DNA from: Cognatundibacterium rivi
Lineage (GTDB): Bacteria > Pseudomonadota > Gammaproteobacteria > Burkholderiales > Burkholderiaceae_D
Length of the DNA stretch: 64,000 nt
NCBI RefSeq assembly: GCF_018139565.1
Contig: NZ_JAGSPK010000007.1
Coordinates: 62,001-126,000, forward strand
Direction of reading: 5' to 3'
In this document: in pieces, positions 26,859-37,548 of the stretch
Position numbering within the stretch: the first letter of the stretch is position 1
How the letters are laid out: every line of letters begins with the position of its first letter
The notes under the pieces: generated by a model
What the model saw: the letters and a program-made list of their open reading frames with translations, nothing else
The model's database searches: none
Told to the model about the DNA's origin: nothing
Made by a program: the position numbers and the translations under genes

Positions 26859-27341
26859 CTGGCCTCGCGTACTGTTTGCTGGCCGTCAGTTAGCCTCTGA
26901 GCGCCAGCCTCATTCCGTTCAACGGACACAATTTCCGTACTACGCTTATCAGGCACATCCGCTTCTGGAACGCAGAACACAGCCACCCGATTCAGCGCAA
27001 TTATCGTTGCAGCTGGAGCTGCTGTCTCACCGACAATCACAAGTTATCCGTGCGACAGGCCGTGGCATTCATGAGAGATTACATCGTGCCTTTCAGACGC
27101 AAGGCATAGAACTGTAGATATTCAGCCACAGCGAAGAAAAAAATACGTCAGAATCCGGATCGGTATCAATGTTCGTGTTGATACCACTGCAGATCGGCTA
27201 CAAGTATTCTGATCATTACGTTAAACTGTCTGTCAACACTGAGCGTACCAGTTTTACTGATCGCGCTGTTTGGCAACGCAGCATCAAATCGTGCCGGGAT
27301 AGGTACAGCTAAATTTATCCATGATCGCCAGAAGGAATTAT

Positions 27342-27803
27342 ATGGAACAGTATTGTGCAAAAGTGGTTTGGAATCGTGGTGAGCAGAATTTTAGTGACAA
27401 TAAATATAGCCGCGGTCACGAGTGGAAATTTGACGGCGGTCTGACTGTACCGGCGTCTTCCGCACCATCCTCCGTTCCTTTGCCGTTATCGGTGGCAGAA
27501 AACATTGATCCGGAAGAAGCACTGGTCGCCGCGCTGTCGAGCTGTCATATGCTGTTTTTTCTCGCCTTCGCAAGCAAGCAAGGTTTTATCGTTGACAGTT
27601 ATGAAGATAATGCTGCGGGCATCATGGAGAAAAATGAGAAAAGGCGAATGTCCATCACCCGCATAGACCTGCGCCCGCATACTGTATTTTCCGGGGCAGC
27701 CATTCCGACTGCGGAACAAATTCTGGCGCTGCATCACTTGTCCCACGAGCACTGTTATATCGCGAACTCTATCCGTGCAGAAGTCGTCATTACCCCAGTG
27801 TGA
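27342..27803 (+). CDS. OsmC/Ohr family protein
   Basis: 153 residues with the OsmC fold pattern: an N-terminal strand (AKVVWNRGEQNF), PEEALVAALSSCHMLFFLAFA with the first redox cysteine (Cys68), and HHLSHEHCYIANSI with the second (Cys138). These two cysteines reduce organic hydroperoxides in the family. Start ATG 27342 has AAGGAAT at good distance; an upstream in-frame ATG at 27321 lacks one. It lies 9 bp before the PaiB-like gene, so the two form an operon. Confidence 0.88.
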   Translation: MEQYCAKVVWNRGEQNFSDNKYSRGHEWKFDGGLTVPASSAPSSVPLPLSVAENIDPEEALVAALSSCHMLFFLAFASKQGFIVDSYEDNAAGIMEKNEKRRMSITRIDLRPHTVFSGAAIPTAEQILALHHLSHEHCYIANSIRAEVVITPV

Positions 27804-27812
27804 GCAAATAAA

Positions 27813-28466
27813 ATGTACACACCCGCGGCGTTTTCCGAGCAAAAAATTGAAGTGCTACATGCACTGATCGATGCACATCCTCTGGCTAGCATAGTAACCT
27901 CGACAGAAGATGGCATGACCGCGGATCACATTCCCATGATCATCACAGCGCCAAGTGCTGACGCGCCGTTCGGTACGTTGCGCGGACACGTCGCGCGACA
28001 AAATCCGTTATGGCAATACCCATCAGAGATGCTGTGTATTTTTCAGGGGCCGAGCGCTTACATTACCCCGAGCTGGTACGAAGAAAAAAAACAGAATGGC
28101 GCCGTCGTTCCAACATACAACTATGCCGTGGTGCACGCATACGGAAAGTTACGTATCGTCGATAATCAACAGGAATTTCTCGCACTGCTCAATAGTCTGA
28201 CCACACATTTTGAGGAACAACGCACGATGCCGTGGCACATCAGCGATGCCCCGTCAGACTATATTCATCATCTGATGGAGAGCATCGTCGGCATCGAAAT
28301 TCCTATCACCCGCATCACGGGAAAATGGAAAGCAAGTCAAAATAAAATAACGCAAAACCGTATCAATATTGCGATGGGTTTGCGTGAAGAAAATAATCAG
28401 GATGGCATTGCGATGGCAGACCTGATGGAGCAAGCCTTATTTGCTCCGAAAGAAAATAATACGTAA
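27813..28466 (+). CDS. FMN-binding negative transcriptional regulator, PaiB-like
   Basis: 217 residues of the split-barrel flavin-binding type related to Bacillus PaiB and pyridoxamine-phosphate oxidase. Family features: MYTPAAF start, HPLASIVTS, HIPMII, LRGHVARQNPLW, FQGPSAYITPSWYEEK, VVPTYNYAVVHAYG, and the C-terminal ITRITGKWKASQNK. Biochemical role in proteobacteria is unclear; an FMN or haem-binding oxidoreductase function is as likely as transcription control. Co-oriented with the OsmC gene 9 bp upstream, suggesting an oxidative-stress pair. Confidence 0.88.
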   Translation: MYTPAAFSEQKIEVLHALIDAHPLASIVTSTEDGMTADHIPMIITAPSADAPFGTLRGHVARQNPLWQYPSEMLCIFQGPSAYITPSWYEEKKQNGAVVPTYNYAVVHAYGKLRIVDNQQEFLALLNSLTTHFEEQRTMPWHISDAPSDYIHHLMESIVGIEIPITRITGKWKASQNKITQNRINIAMGLREENNQDGIAMADLMEQALFAPKENNT

Positions 28467-28660
28467 GGAATACTGCGGCTTTCAGCCGTGCTACATATAG
28501 CTGTCAATACCTGCGTCTCGTTGCAGCGTTTTGTAGTACAAGTTGATACGTGAAAGGCTGCGTGCCTGAACCGAATAGTTTTTTCAATTTTTGCACTGAA
28601 AGTTTCTGCGTCAAACAAAAAAGTCATTCCGCCCTGGTAAACAACTTCAGAAAGCATGCC

Positions 28661-31588
28661 ATGCCGACGAAAAAGAACGTGTATTTCTATATCTACATTT
28701 CTTATTTTTTTACCGGACTTATTCTGATTTTTGCGCTGATTATGGGCGCGGTACAATTTCCGCACATGAGCAGGATCATTCTTGCGCAGGCGAACAATGC
28801 TTATGAGCTGATCGGTAAAGAAATTACTACCGATATCCGGGAAATTTATGAACCGGTAAAAAATCAGACGGAAATTCTGGCGCAGATTCATCCCTTACCC
28901 GGTAGCAGCCTGAATGAGCGACTGCGACATGTCGCCTATCTGGCGAAAGCAATAGAAAAACTGCCGTCGGCAACGTCCGCCTATGTCGGTTATGCCAATG
29001 GCGATTTTTTTCTATTGCGTCAGTTTGCAAAATCGAATGGCGGCAAAGAAGTATTTAACGCCCCGCCCGATACTATCTGGATAGCACAAAGCAGCAGCCA
29101 TGATCATGGCCAACTGGTCGAATACCTCGTGTATCTGGACGACAAACTCAAAGAAATAAAACGGCTGGAAATTCCTTTAAGAAATTTCGATCCACGCCAA
29201 CGTAACTGGTATCTGTCGGCGATGGAAAATCCAACCAGGGCTAACGTATCGGAGCCCTATTATTTCTTTACTACCGGACAAATCGGTATCACCTACTCAC
29301 AAAAAATTGTGAATGAAGAAGCGGTGGTTGGCATCGATATTGAAATGCCGACGATACAAGACATCATCAGGAATCACAACATCACGCCCTCGACGACAAT
29401 TGCACTGACGGATCAGCAAGGGCAGTTACTCGCATGGAAAAACGGGCGGTATGACAGCTATAAGCCGCAGATCAGTATACGTAAAGATGGCAGCAAAGGC
29501 ATGCCGCTGCTCGCAGATCAGGATGCACCAGTGCTGAATCAAATCAGAAAAACTGAGGGATCGGCATCAGTAGAACAGACTCACACTAAAAGTGCCGCGA
29601 TTGATGTGCACGGTGAGACCTGGTCAACATATCAGACAAAACTGCATATTCCTGGTGGGCAGGATCTGAACATACTGATCGCCAGTCCACATGCGGAACT
29701 GCTGGCAGACATCCTGAGCATGCGCAAACAAAACATCGTGATATTCGCGCTACTGCTGCTCGGAGAAATCGGCGTGACAATTTATTTTTCACGTCTGGCG
29801 TCAAAACCGTTGAATCAATTGTCAGATGAAGCGAAAAAAATTGCGCACTTCGACTTTCACAGCAAAATAGAAATTGAATCACGTATCAGAGAAATTGCTG
29901 ATCTTGCTGATTCTATGAAAGGAATGAAAGCCACCATACAATCGTTTCTCGACATCGCCAGCAGCCTTGCGTCAGAAAGTAATTATGATCGTCTGCTGGC
30001 CAGAGTTTTAAAAGAAATGTCTGAAATAACGGGCGCCAAATCGGGCGTACTGTATCTGCATGAACCGCAAAAAAATGCGCTCAACGTTGTGCAGATTTAT
30101 GCCGACCATCAGGTGGTTGAAACAGATGCGCAAAGCATCGCCATGAGTGATCACAGTCATCCGGTTGTCGCGGCCTGCCATTCCGGTTCGCAAATTATGC
30201 AACTACAGGCTGGCGATCTTAAAATTTTTTTCAGTGCATTACCAGAGTCGTCGCATGTAATGACACTGATTTCTATTCCGCTAAAAGACCGCAACAATAC
30301 GCTTTCAGGTGCGATTGCACTGGTGATTGACGCAGCCGGAATTGATGAAGCCCATCTGGCGATGGCGGAAGCTGTATCTGGCGCGGCGGCAGTCGCAATA
30401 GAAAATCAACGTCTGATTCAGGAACAAAAAGCCTTACTGGCATCGTTCATACAACTGATCGCCAGTGCGATTGATGCGAAAAGCCCCTACACCGGCGGCC
30501 ATTGCCAGCGCGTTCCTGTGCTGACAAAATTACTCGCACAAGCAGCCTGCAGAGAAACCAGTGGGCCGTATGCGAGCTTTAATCTGAATGACGACGAGTG
30601 GGAAGAATTGCATGTGGCCTCGTGGTTGCATGACTGCGGTAAAGTCACAACGCCGGAATACATCGTCGATAAGGCCACAAAACTGGAAACGCTGTATGAC
30701 CGTATTCATGAAATACGCATGCGCTTTGAAGTAATGAAACGCGATGCCGAGATCGCTTACTGGCAAGCCATTGCCAATGGCGGGAATACGTCTGAACTGA
30801 AAGAAAAACTTGAGGCGGAAATCAAGCAACTGGATGACGACTTTGCCTTTATCGCCGAGTGCAATGAAGGTGGAGAATTCATGGCACCAGATAAGATCGC
30901 CCTTATAAAAGGGATCGCTGAACGCACATGGCTCAGAACATTATCGGACCGCATCGGTATTTCACACGATGAAAAAGAACGCAAAAACCGCACACCAGAA
31001 CCGGCACTGCCAGCAAGAGAATATCTGCTCAGCGACAAACCTGAACACATTTTTACCCGCTCAGCACGCGATCACATTCCTGCAGATAATCCATGGGGCT
31101 TCAAGATAAAGGTGCCAGAGAATTTATATAACCGCGGCGAGCTGTATAACCTGTGCGTAACCCGTGGCACTTTGTCAGAAGAGGAACGCTATAAAATCAA
31201 TGAACACATGACGCAAACCATCATGATGCTGGGGAAATTGCCGTTTCCGCGCTATCTGGCGAAGGTACCTGAAATCGCTGGCGGTCATCATGAAAAAATG
31301 GATGGCACCGGCTATCCGAAACGTCTGACCGGCGCAGAGATGAGTATCCCTGCGCGCATGATGGCCATCGCCGATATTTTTGAAGCCCTGACAGCGGCTG
31401 ACCGACCGTACAAGAATGGGAAGAAATTATCTGAGGCCATCAAAATTATGAGCTTCATGAAAAAAGACCAGCATATTGATGGTGACTTATTCACGCTATT
31501 CCTGAAATCAGGTATCTATCTGGAATACGCGAAAATGTTTATGAAGACTGAACAAATTGATGAGGTGGATATACAAGCGTATATCTGA
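28661..31588 (+). CDS. Membrane sensor with HAMP, GAF and HD-GYP domains (predicted c-di-GMP phosphodiesterase)
   Basis: A 975-residue signalling protein. A first membrane helix (about 10-30) precedes a periplasmic Cache-like sensor of about 320 residues and a second helix near 360-380. A HAMP linker (ASKPLNQLSDEAKKIAHFD), a GAF domain (about 430-580) and an HD-GYP domain follow. Catalytic motifs are present: PYTGGHCQRV, the HD pair in WLHDCGK (His657) and HHEKMDGTGYP (first His 876). The HD and GYP motifs are about 220 residues apart instead of about 60, because of an insert. ATG 28661 is chosen; an upstream in-frame extension would precede the first helix with unrelated sequence. Monocistronic. 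Confidence 0.9.
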   Translation: MPTKKNVYFYIYISYFFTGLILIFALIMGAVQFPHMSRIILAQANNAYELIGKEITTDIREIYEPVKNQTEILAQIHPLPGSSLNERLRHVAYLAKAIEKLPSATSAYVGYANGDFFLLRQFAKSNGGKEVFNAPPDTIWIAQSSSHDHGQLVEYLVYLDDKLKEIKRLEIPLRNFDPRQRNWYLSAMENPTRANVSEPYYFFTTGQIGITYSQKIVNEEAVVGIDIEMPTIQDIIRNHNITPSTTIALTDQQGQLLAWKNGRYDSYKPQISIRKDGSKGMPLLADQDAPVLNQIRKTEGSASVEQTHTKSAAIDVHGETWSTYQTKLHIPGGQDLNILIASPHAELLADILSMRKQNIVIFALLLLGEIGVTIYFSRLASKPLNQLSDEAKKIAHFDFHSKIEIESRIREIADLADSMKGMKATIQSFLDIASSLASESNYDRLLARVLKEMSEITGAKSGVLYLHEPQKNALNVVQIYADHQVVETDAQSIAMSDHSHPVVAACHSGSQIMQLQAGDLKIFFSALPESSHVMTLISIPLKDRNNTLSGAIALVIDAAGIDEAHLAMAEAVSGAAAVAIENQRLIQEQKALLASFIQLIASAIDAKSPYTGGHCQRVPVLTKLLAQAACRETSGPYASFNLNDDEWEELHVASWLHDCGKVTTPEYIVDKATKLETLYDRIHEIRMRFEVMKRDAEIAYWQAIANGGNTSELKEKLEAEIKQLDDDFAFIAECNEGGEFMAPDKIALIKGIAERTWLRTLSDRIGISHDEKERKNRTPEPALPAREYLLSDKPEHIFTRSARDHIPADNPWGFKIKVPENLYNRGELYNLCVTRGTLSEEERYKINEHMTQTIMMLGKLPFPRYLAKVPEIAGGHHEKMDGTGYPKRLTGAEMSIPARMMAIADIFEALTAADRPYKNGKKLSEAIKIMSFMKKDQHIDGDLFTLFLKSGIYLEYAKMFMKTEQIDEVDIQAYI

Positions 31589-31595
31589 CGCTAAC

Positions 31596-31650
31596 AATCT
31601 GCATTGCAGATTAACAAAGTAAAGAGGTAAGAAGATGTTCTGTACCTCTT
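31596..31650. other. Two hairpins at the convergent 3' junction
   Basis: AATCTGC (31596-31602) with GCAGATT (31606-31612), and AAGAGGTA (31622-31629) with TACCTCTT (31643-31650). They lie between the convergent HD-GYP and amidohydrolase genes and probably act as 3' end structures for both, though neither has a long T-run. Confidence 0.55.
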
Positions 31651-31659
31651 CGGATCGAG

Positions 31660-32901
31660 TTAAAGGCGCTGCGCTGTCGCCAGCATTGCGTGCAATAACA
31701 CGTTGCACCCGGCAGCCAGATGCTCCGGCTTCGCGTCTTCGATTTCGTTATGGCTGATACCGTCTTTGCAGGGAACAAAGATCATGCCCGAAGGTGCCAG
31801 TCTGGCGGTGTAGATGGCGTCATGACCCGCACCGGAAACGACATCCATCGCGCTGTAACCCAACGCGGCAGTGGCATTGCGGACCGCTTCCACACAATCA
31901 GGATGAAACGGACACGGCGGATAATAAGAGACTCTTTCGACACTAATCTGAAGTCCGCTGTTGTTGCTGGTCTGCTCAACAAACGCCAGAATTTCCTGAT
32001 GCATAGTGTCGAGTAATTCTGAAGACACGTTACGCAGATCAATACTGAATTTGACTTCACCGGGAATCACGTTACGGCTGTTCGGAAATACCTGCACCAT
32101 GCCAACGGTGCCGCGACCATATGGTGGATAACGATTACCGATGTTCACCACTTCCTGCATGATGCCAGTGGCGACTTGCAATGCATCTTTACGTAAGCCC
32201 ATCGGTGTCGGGCCTGCGTGCGCCTCCATTCCGGTAACCACACAATCGTACCAGGAAAGACCCAGTACTCCCGGCACAACACCGATCACTTTGTCCGCAT
32301 CTTCGAGCACCGGGCCTTGTTCTATATGCGTTTCAAAATATACGCCAATAGGGTGCTGTCCTGGTATTTCTGCGCCTTTATATCCTATGCGTTCGAGTTC
32401 TTCGCCGACGGTTTTACCTTCAGTGTCTTTCGCTGCATACGCGGTTTCCAGCGTAAATGCACCACAGAAAACACCTGAGCCCATCATCACCGGCACAAAA
32501 CGCGAGCCTTCTTCATTGGTCCAGAACGCGACTTCGATCGGTGCTTCTGTTTCGATATGATGATCGTTCAGCGTACGCACAACCTCCAGCGCGGCCAGCA
32601 CACCATAGTTACCATCAAACTTGCCGCCGGTAGGTTGGGTATCGATATGACTGCCGGACATTACCGGTGGCAGCGCAGAATTTCGCCCGGCTCGACGCAT
32701 GAAGACATTGCCGATCTGATCGACGGTAACGCTCATGCCAGCCTGCTTACCCCAGGAGACAACCAGATCACGGCCTTGCTTATCAAGGTCAGTCAGCGCC
32801 AAACGTTTCACACCACCTTTCGCAGTTGCGCCTATCTGTGCGAGTTCCATCAGGGATGACCATAAGCGATCACCATTAATTCTTAAATCTGCTGCAGACA
32901 T
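31660..32901 (-). CDS. N-carbamoyl-beta-alanine amidohydrolase (beta-ureidopropionase), M20-type
   Basis: Third step of reductive pyrimidine degradation: hydrolyses N-carbamoyl-beta-alanine (or the aminoisobutyrate analogue) to the beta-amino acid, CO2 and ammonia. The 413-residue M20-family metalloenzyme has SGSHIDTQPTGGKFDGNYG (metal ligands His85, Asp96), TNEEGSRF (Glu130/131) and GAGHDA near the C-terminus. The sequence alone also fits allantoate or L-carbamoyl amino acid amidohydrolase; the neighbours decide for the pyrimidine path. ATG 32901 has CAGGAG. It begins 12 bp after the dihydropyrimidinase stop. Confidence 0.9.
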   Translation of the reverse strand: MSAADLRINGDRLWSSLMELAQIGATAKGGVKRLALTDLDKQGRDLVVSWGKQAGMSVTVDQIGNVFMRRAGRNSALPPVMSGSHIDTQPTGGKFDGNYGVLAALEVVRTLNDHHIETEAPIEVAFWTNEEGSRFVPVMMGSGVFCGAFTLETAYAAKDTEGKTVGEELERIGYKGAEIPGQHPIGVYFETHIEQGPVLEDADKVIGVVPGVLGLSWYDCVVTGMEAHAGPTPMGLRKDALQVATGIMQEVVNIGNRYPPYGRGTVGMVQVFPNSRNVIPGEVKFSIDLRNVSSELLDTMHQEILAFVEQTSNNSGLQISVERVSYYPPCPFHPDCVEAVRNATAALGYSAMDVVSGAGHDAIYTARLAPSGMIFVPCKDGISHNEIEDAKPEHLAAGCNVLLHAMLATAQRL

Positions 32902-32913
32902 GTTGTACTCCTG

Positions 32914-34377
<1,464 letters not shown>

Positions 34378-34430
34378 TCACCTCATTTGAATTCAGCTTC
34401 ACAGACACGTACGCCTGTCACTTGATACCA

Positions 34431-35885
34431 TCAAACGGCAGCGCGCTTATTTCGCATCAACACAAAATACACGATACCGGAAATCGCCAGGCCGACAAAC
34501 CAGGCATAGGTATAAATCGTTTTCAGCATCGCGGAAACCTCTGGAAAAGAAGCTGGAAATGCGGCGTTCAGGAAGCCCGGAATGTTGGGTATAACACCAA
34601 TCGCAAATGCCATCACTGCCGCCATATTCCAGCCCTTACGGTAGCTGTATTGACCATGCTCCTCATACAAAGCGGGTACATTAATCTGCGTCTGGCGAAT
34701 GAAGTAATAGTCGATAATCAGAATACCGGCAATAGGCCCAAGCAGAGCTGAGTAGCCGATCAGCCATGTGAAGATATAGCCTTGTGTGGTTTCCAGAATT
34801 TTCCACGGCATCATTACCAGCGCAATACCGGCGGTAATGTAGCCACCGGTTTTATACGAAATCAATTGGGGATTTAATGCCGAGAAATCGTAAGCGGGGC
34901 CGACAAGATTCGCGGCAAGATTGACCGAGACGGTATCGATCAGCAAAATCACCAGCGCAATCAGCACGGCAGCACCTGTCATGCGGCTCGCCACATCCAC
35001 CGGGTCCCACAAAGCCTTGCCATATAAAACGACAGTCGCTGAAGTGACGATCACCGCCATTAAAGCCAATAAGCCCATAGGTGCAGGCAAACCCACAGTC
35101 TGACCAAGTATCTGATCTTTTTGTGATTTGGCAAAACGTGTGAAATCAGGAATATTCAGTGCGAGTGTTGCCCAAAAACCGATCATCGCAGTCAGCGACG
35201 GCCAGAATGTCGTCCAGAATTGTCCTGCTTTTTTTCCGCCTTCAACAAACTGTGAAGGCTGATCCAGCAAAGCGCCAAAACTGCCTGCCTTGTTGTACAC
35301 CCATGCCAGTAACACGAAACAGATAAGTATCTTTAATGGCGCCGTATATGTCTCAAGCTGACGTATCGATTCCATGCCATGAAAAATGTACCAGAACTGT
35401 ATGCCCCAAAAAATCAGAAAACAAACCAGTTGTGCAGCATTGATCCCTAAGCCTGCGATGTTGTCGCCGCCAAGCGGATGACCGAGCAAGACGCCGCCCA
35501 GTGTGTAAATCATTTGTCCGCCAAACCATGTTTGTATGCCATACCAGCCACAGGCAACAATCGCTCGCATCAGTGCGGGCAAACGTGCACCGCGCACGCC
35601 AAACGAGGTACGCGCCAGCACCGCATAAGGGATACCATATTTTGCACCGGCGTGACCAATCAAAAGCATAGGAACCAGCACAATCGCATTCGCCAGAAAT
35701 ACTGTCCAGACCGCCTGATAGCCTGACATGCCGCCCTCAATCAGACTGGCAGACAAGGTGTAAGCGGGAATGCACATCACCATGCCGACCCATAACGCGG
35801 CGAAGTGATACCAACGCCAGGTGCGCTGCGCTTCTGAGGTCGGTGCTAAATCCTCATTCCAAAGTTGATTACTTTCCGATTGCAT
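34431..35885 (-). CDS. NCS1 family nucleobase:cation symporter (uracil/thymine or dihydropyrimidine uptake)
   Basis: A 484-residue transporter with about twelve membrane segments. Typical NCS1/Mhp1-like features: LWNEDLAPTSEAQRTWRWYHFAALWVGM at the start, GARLPALMRAIVACGWYGIQTWFGG, and DFTRFAKSQKDQILGQ. Proton- or sodium-coupled import of a nucleobase. ATG 35885 has GGAG upstream and matches the family start; a TTG at 35906 is in frame. First gene of the three-gene catabolic operon; the dihydropyrimidinase gene starts 98 bp downstream. Likely substrate uracil or thymine, from context. Confidence 0.9.
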   Translation of the reverse strand: MQSESNQLWNEDLAPTSEAQRTWRWYHFAALWVGMVMCIPAYTLSASLIEGGMSGYQAVWTVFLANAIVLVPMLLIGHAGAKYGIPYAVLARTSFGVRGARLPALMRAIVACGWYGIQTWFGGQMIYTLGGVLLGHPLGGDNIAGLGINAAQLVCFLIFWGIQFWYIFHGMESIRQLETYTAPLKILICFVLLAWVYNKAGSFGALLDQPSQFVEGGKKAGQFWTTFWPSLTAMIGFWATLALNIPDFTRFAKSQKDQILGQTVGLPAPMGLLALMAVIVTSATVVLYGKALWDPVDVASRMTGAAVLIALVILLIDTVSVNLAANLVGPAYDFSALNPQLISYKTGGYITAGIALVMMPWKILETTQGYIFTWLIGYSALLGPIAGILIIDYYFIRQTQINVPALYEEHGQYSYRKGWNMAAVMAFAIGVIPNIPGFLNAAFPASFPEVSAMLKTIYTYAWFVGLAISGIVYFVLMRNKRAAV

Positions 35886-36272
35886 ATCGTTTTTCTCCAA
35901 GGTCAATATCTGAGGATTTGCACAAACTCATCCGTACATAGCAGCACGACGGATACAGACAACAATGCCAATGTTGAGCGGAATGATATGCCGCCAAACT
36001 ATCTTAAAATCATGGCAGATGTTTGACTTACTTAGCAAACTTCATTCCACAAAACACACATATCAGCTGTCTGACTTTTTCCCTCAGCCAGTGCCGTATC
36101 CATTCCTGTCAAATCCGGTACGACACGAATTCAGGTCATAACGGAACAAAGCGGGATTTATACGCTCACCTAAGACTGATGACAAGCAAAGCATGAAACA
36201 GATCCGACACGGACCTTGCCTGAGCAACGGACATAGCGACTTCCTTGCGCAAGCTGTTGGCTACTCGGTTCA
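35886..36272. other. Intergenic region upstream of the NCS1 permease
   Basis: No gene. It should hold the permease operon promoter. A 20-bp quasi-palindrome GTTTGACTTACTTAGCAAAC lies at 36021-36040 and resembles a sequence upstream of preT. Confidence 0.5.
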
Positions 36273-37547
36273 CTATTTATTGAGCGCCCGGGGATTACGC
36301 GGGTCTTGTGTCCAGTTCATATAAGGCTTGCCCGTCGCCTGCGGCACCATCGTGATGCATTGTTCGACAGGGCAAGTGATCTGACACAGATTGCAGCCCA
36401 CGCATTCTTCTGCTTTCACTTCGTAACGACGCGTGCCTTCTGCGCTGATCAGCTGTGCAATCGATTGATGCGAGGTATCTTCGCAGGCAATATAACAGCG
36501 ACCGCATTGTATGCATTTATCCTGATCAATTTCCGCGATGACCTGATAATTCATATCCAGATATTTCCAGTCGGTGGTATTCGCCACCGCTTTTCCTGCG
36601 AAATCACTGATACGCTGATAGCCTTTTTCATCCATCCAGCGCGACAAACCATCCTGCATTTCTTTAACGATGCGAAAGCCATGCAGCATCGCTGCGGTAC
36701 AAACCTGAACCGACCCGGCACCCAATGCCAGAAACTCAGCGGCATCGCGCCAGTTACTGACACCACCGATGCCGGAAATCGGCAAACCTTTGGTCGCCGG
36801 ATCACGCGCAATTTCGGCGACCATATTGAGCGCAATCGGCTTAACCGCACTGCCACAATAACCGCCATGCGTACTCTGTGTACCAACAATCGGCCGGGCA
36901 ATCATCTGATCGAGATCGATCGAGGTAATAGAATTAATCGTATTAATTAAAGATACCGCATCAGCGCCACCTGCAAACGCAGCGCGTGCCGGAATACGTA
37001 CATCGGTAATATTAGGGGTCAGCTTCACAATCACGGGTAATGAGGAATATTTTTTGCACCAGCGTGTAATCATTTCTACGTATTCGGGCACCTGCCCCAC
37101 CGCCGCGCCCATACCGCGTTCCGGCATCCCATGTGGGCATCCGAAGTTCAGTTCTATACCATCGGCACCAGTTGCTTCCACTAAAGGCAGCACACGTTTC
37201 CAGCTTTCCTCTTCGCACGGAAACATTAACGATACGATCATCGCGCGATCCGGCCAGTCTTTTTTTACTTGCGTGATTTCCTGCAAATTCAATTCCAGAC
37301 TACGGTCAGTAATCAGCTCTATATTATTGAAGCCGATCACTTCGCGATTTTTGCCAAAGTGCGCAGAATAGCGTGAAGAGACGTTCACTGGTGGCGGATC
37401 TTCACCCAGCGTTTTCCAGACGACACCACCCCAGCCCGCTTCAAACGCACGCACTACGTTATAGGCTTTATCGGTCGGTGGTGCCGATGCAAGCCAGAAT
37501 GGATTCGGTGCTTGAATACCAGCAAAATTTACAGAGAGATCAGCCAT
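36273..37547 (-). CDS. preA: NAD-dependent dihydropyrimidine dehydrogenase, catalytic subunit PreA
   Basis: Reduces uracil and thymine to the 5,6-dihydro forms. The 424-residue protein has an FMN-binding dihydroorotate dehydrogenase-like barrel (LSVNFAGIQAPNPFWLASAPPTD, ELNFGCPHGMPERGMGAAVGQ, SGIGGVSNWRDAAEFLALGA) and a C-terminal ferredoxin part with two [4Fe-4S] motifs, CIQCGRCYIAC and CVGCNLCQITC. It starts one base after the preT stop, so the two subunits are made together and form the PreTA complex. Confidence 0.96.
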   Translation of the reverse strand: MADLSVNFAGIQAPNPFWLASAPPTDKAYNVVRAFEAGWGGVVWKTLGEDPPPVNVSSRYSAHFGKNREVIGFNNIELITDRSLELNLQEITQVKKDWPDRAMIVSLMFPCEEESWKRVLPLVEATGADGIELNFGCPHGMPERGMGAAVGQVPEYVEMITRWCKKYSSLPVIVKLTPNITDVRIPARAAFAGGADAVSLINTINSITSIDLDQMIARPIVGTQSTHGGYCGSAVKPIALNMVAEIARDPATKGLPISGIGGVSNWRDAAEFLALGAGSVQVCTAAMLHGFRIVKEMQDGLSRWMDEKGYQRISDFAGKAVANTTDWKYLDMNYQVIAEIDQDKCIQCGRCYIACEDTSHQSIAQLISAEGTRRYEVKAEECVGCNLCQITCPVEQCITMVPQATGKPYMNWTQDPRNPRALNK

Positions 37548-37548
37548 A

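Larger units (their letters stand above)
26336..27341. other. 1-kb region without a firm gene
   Basis: Apart from the peptidase terminator, it contains a promoter-like sequence with a 42-codon ORF starting at the predicted transcription start (26516), a second 37-codon ORF with a ribosome-binding site (26745), and a 104-codon frame without a start codon (26803-27117). The rest, up to the OsmC gene, shows nothing I recognise. Confidence 0.55.

Noticed and set aside
26855-27040. Minus-strand 61-codon frame in the gap after the M13 peptidase
   Set aside because: No ribosome-binding site, no recognisable composition, and the opposite strand has equally good frames.
28476-28488. Hairpin CGGCT-TTC-AGCCG after the PaiB-like gene as a terminator
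   Set aside because: Only 5 bp of stem and no T-run; too weak to call.
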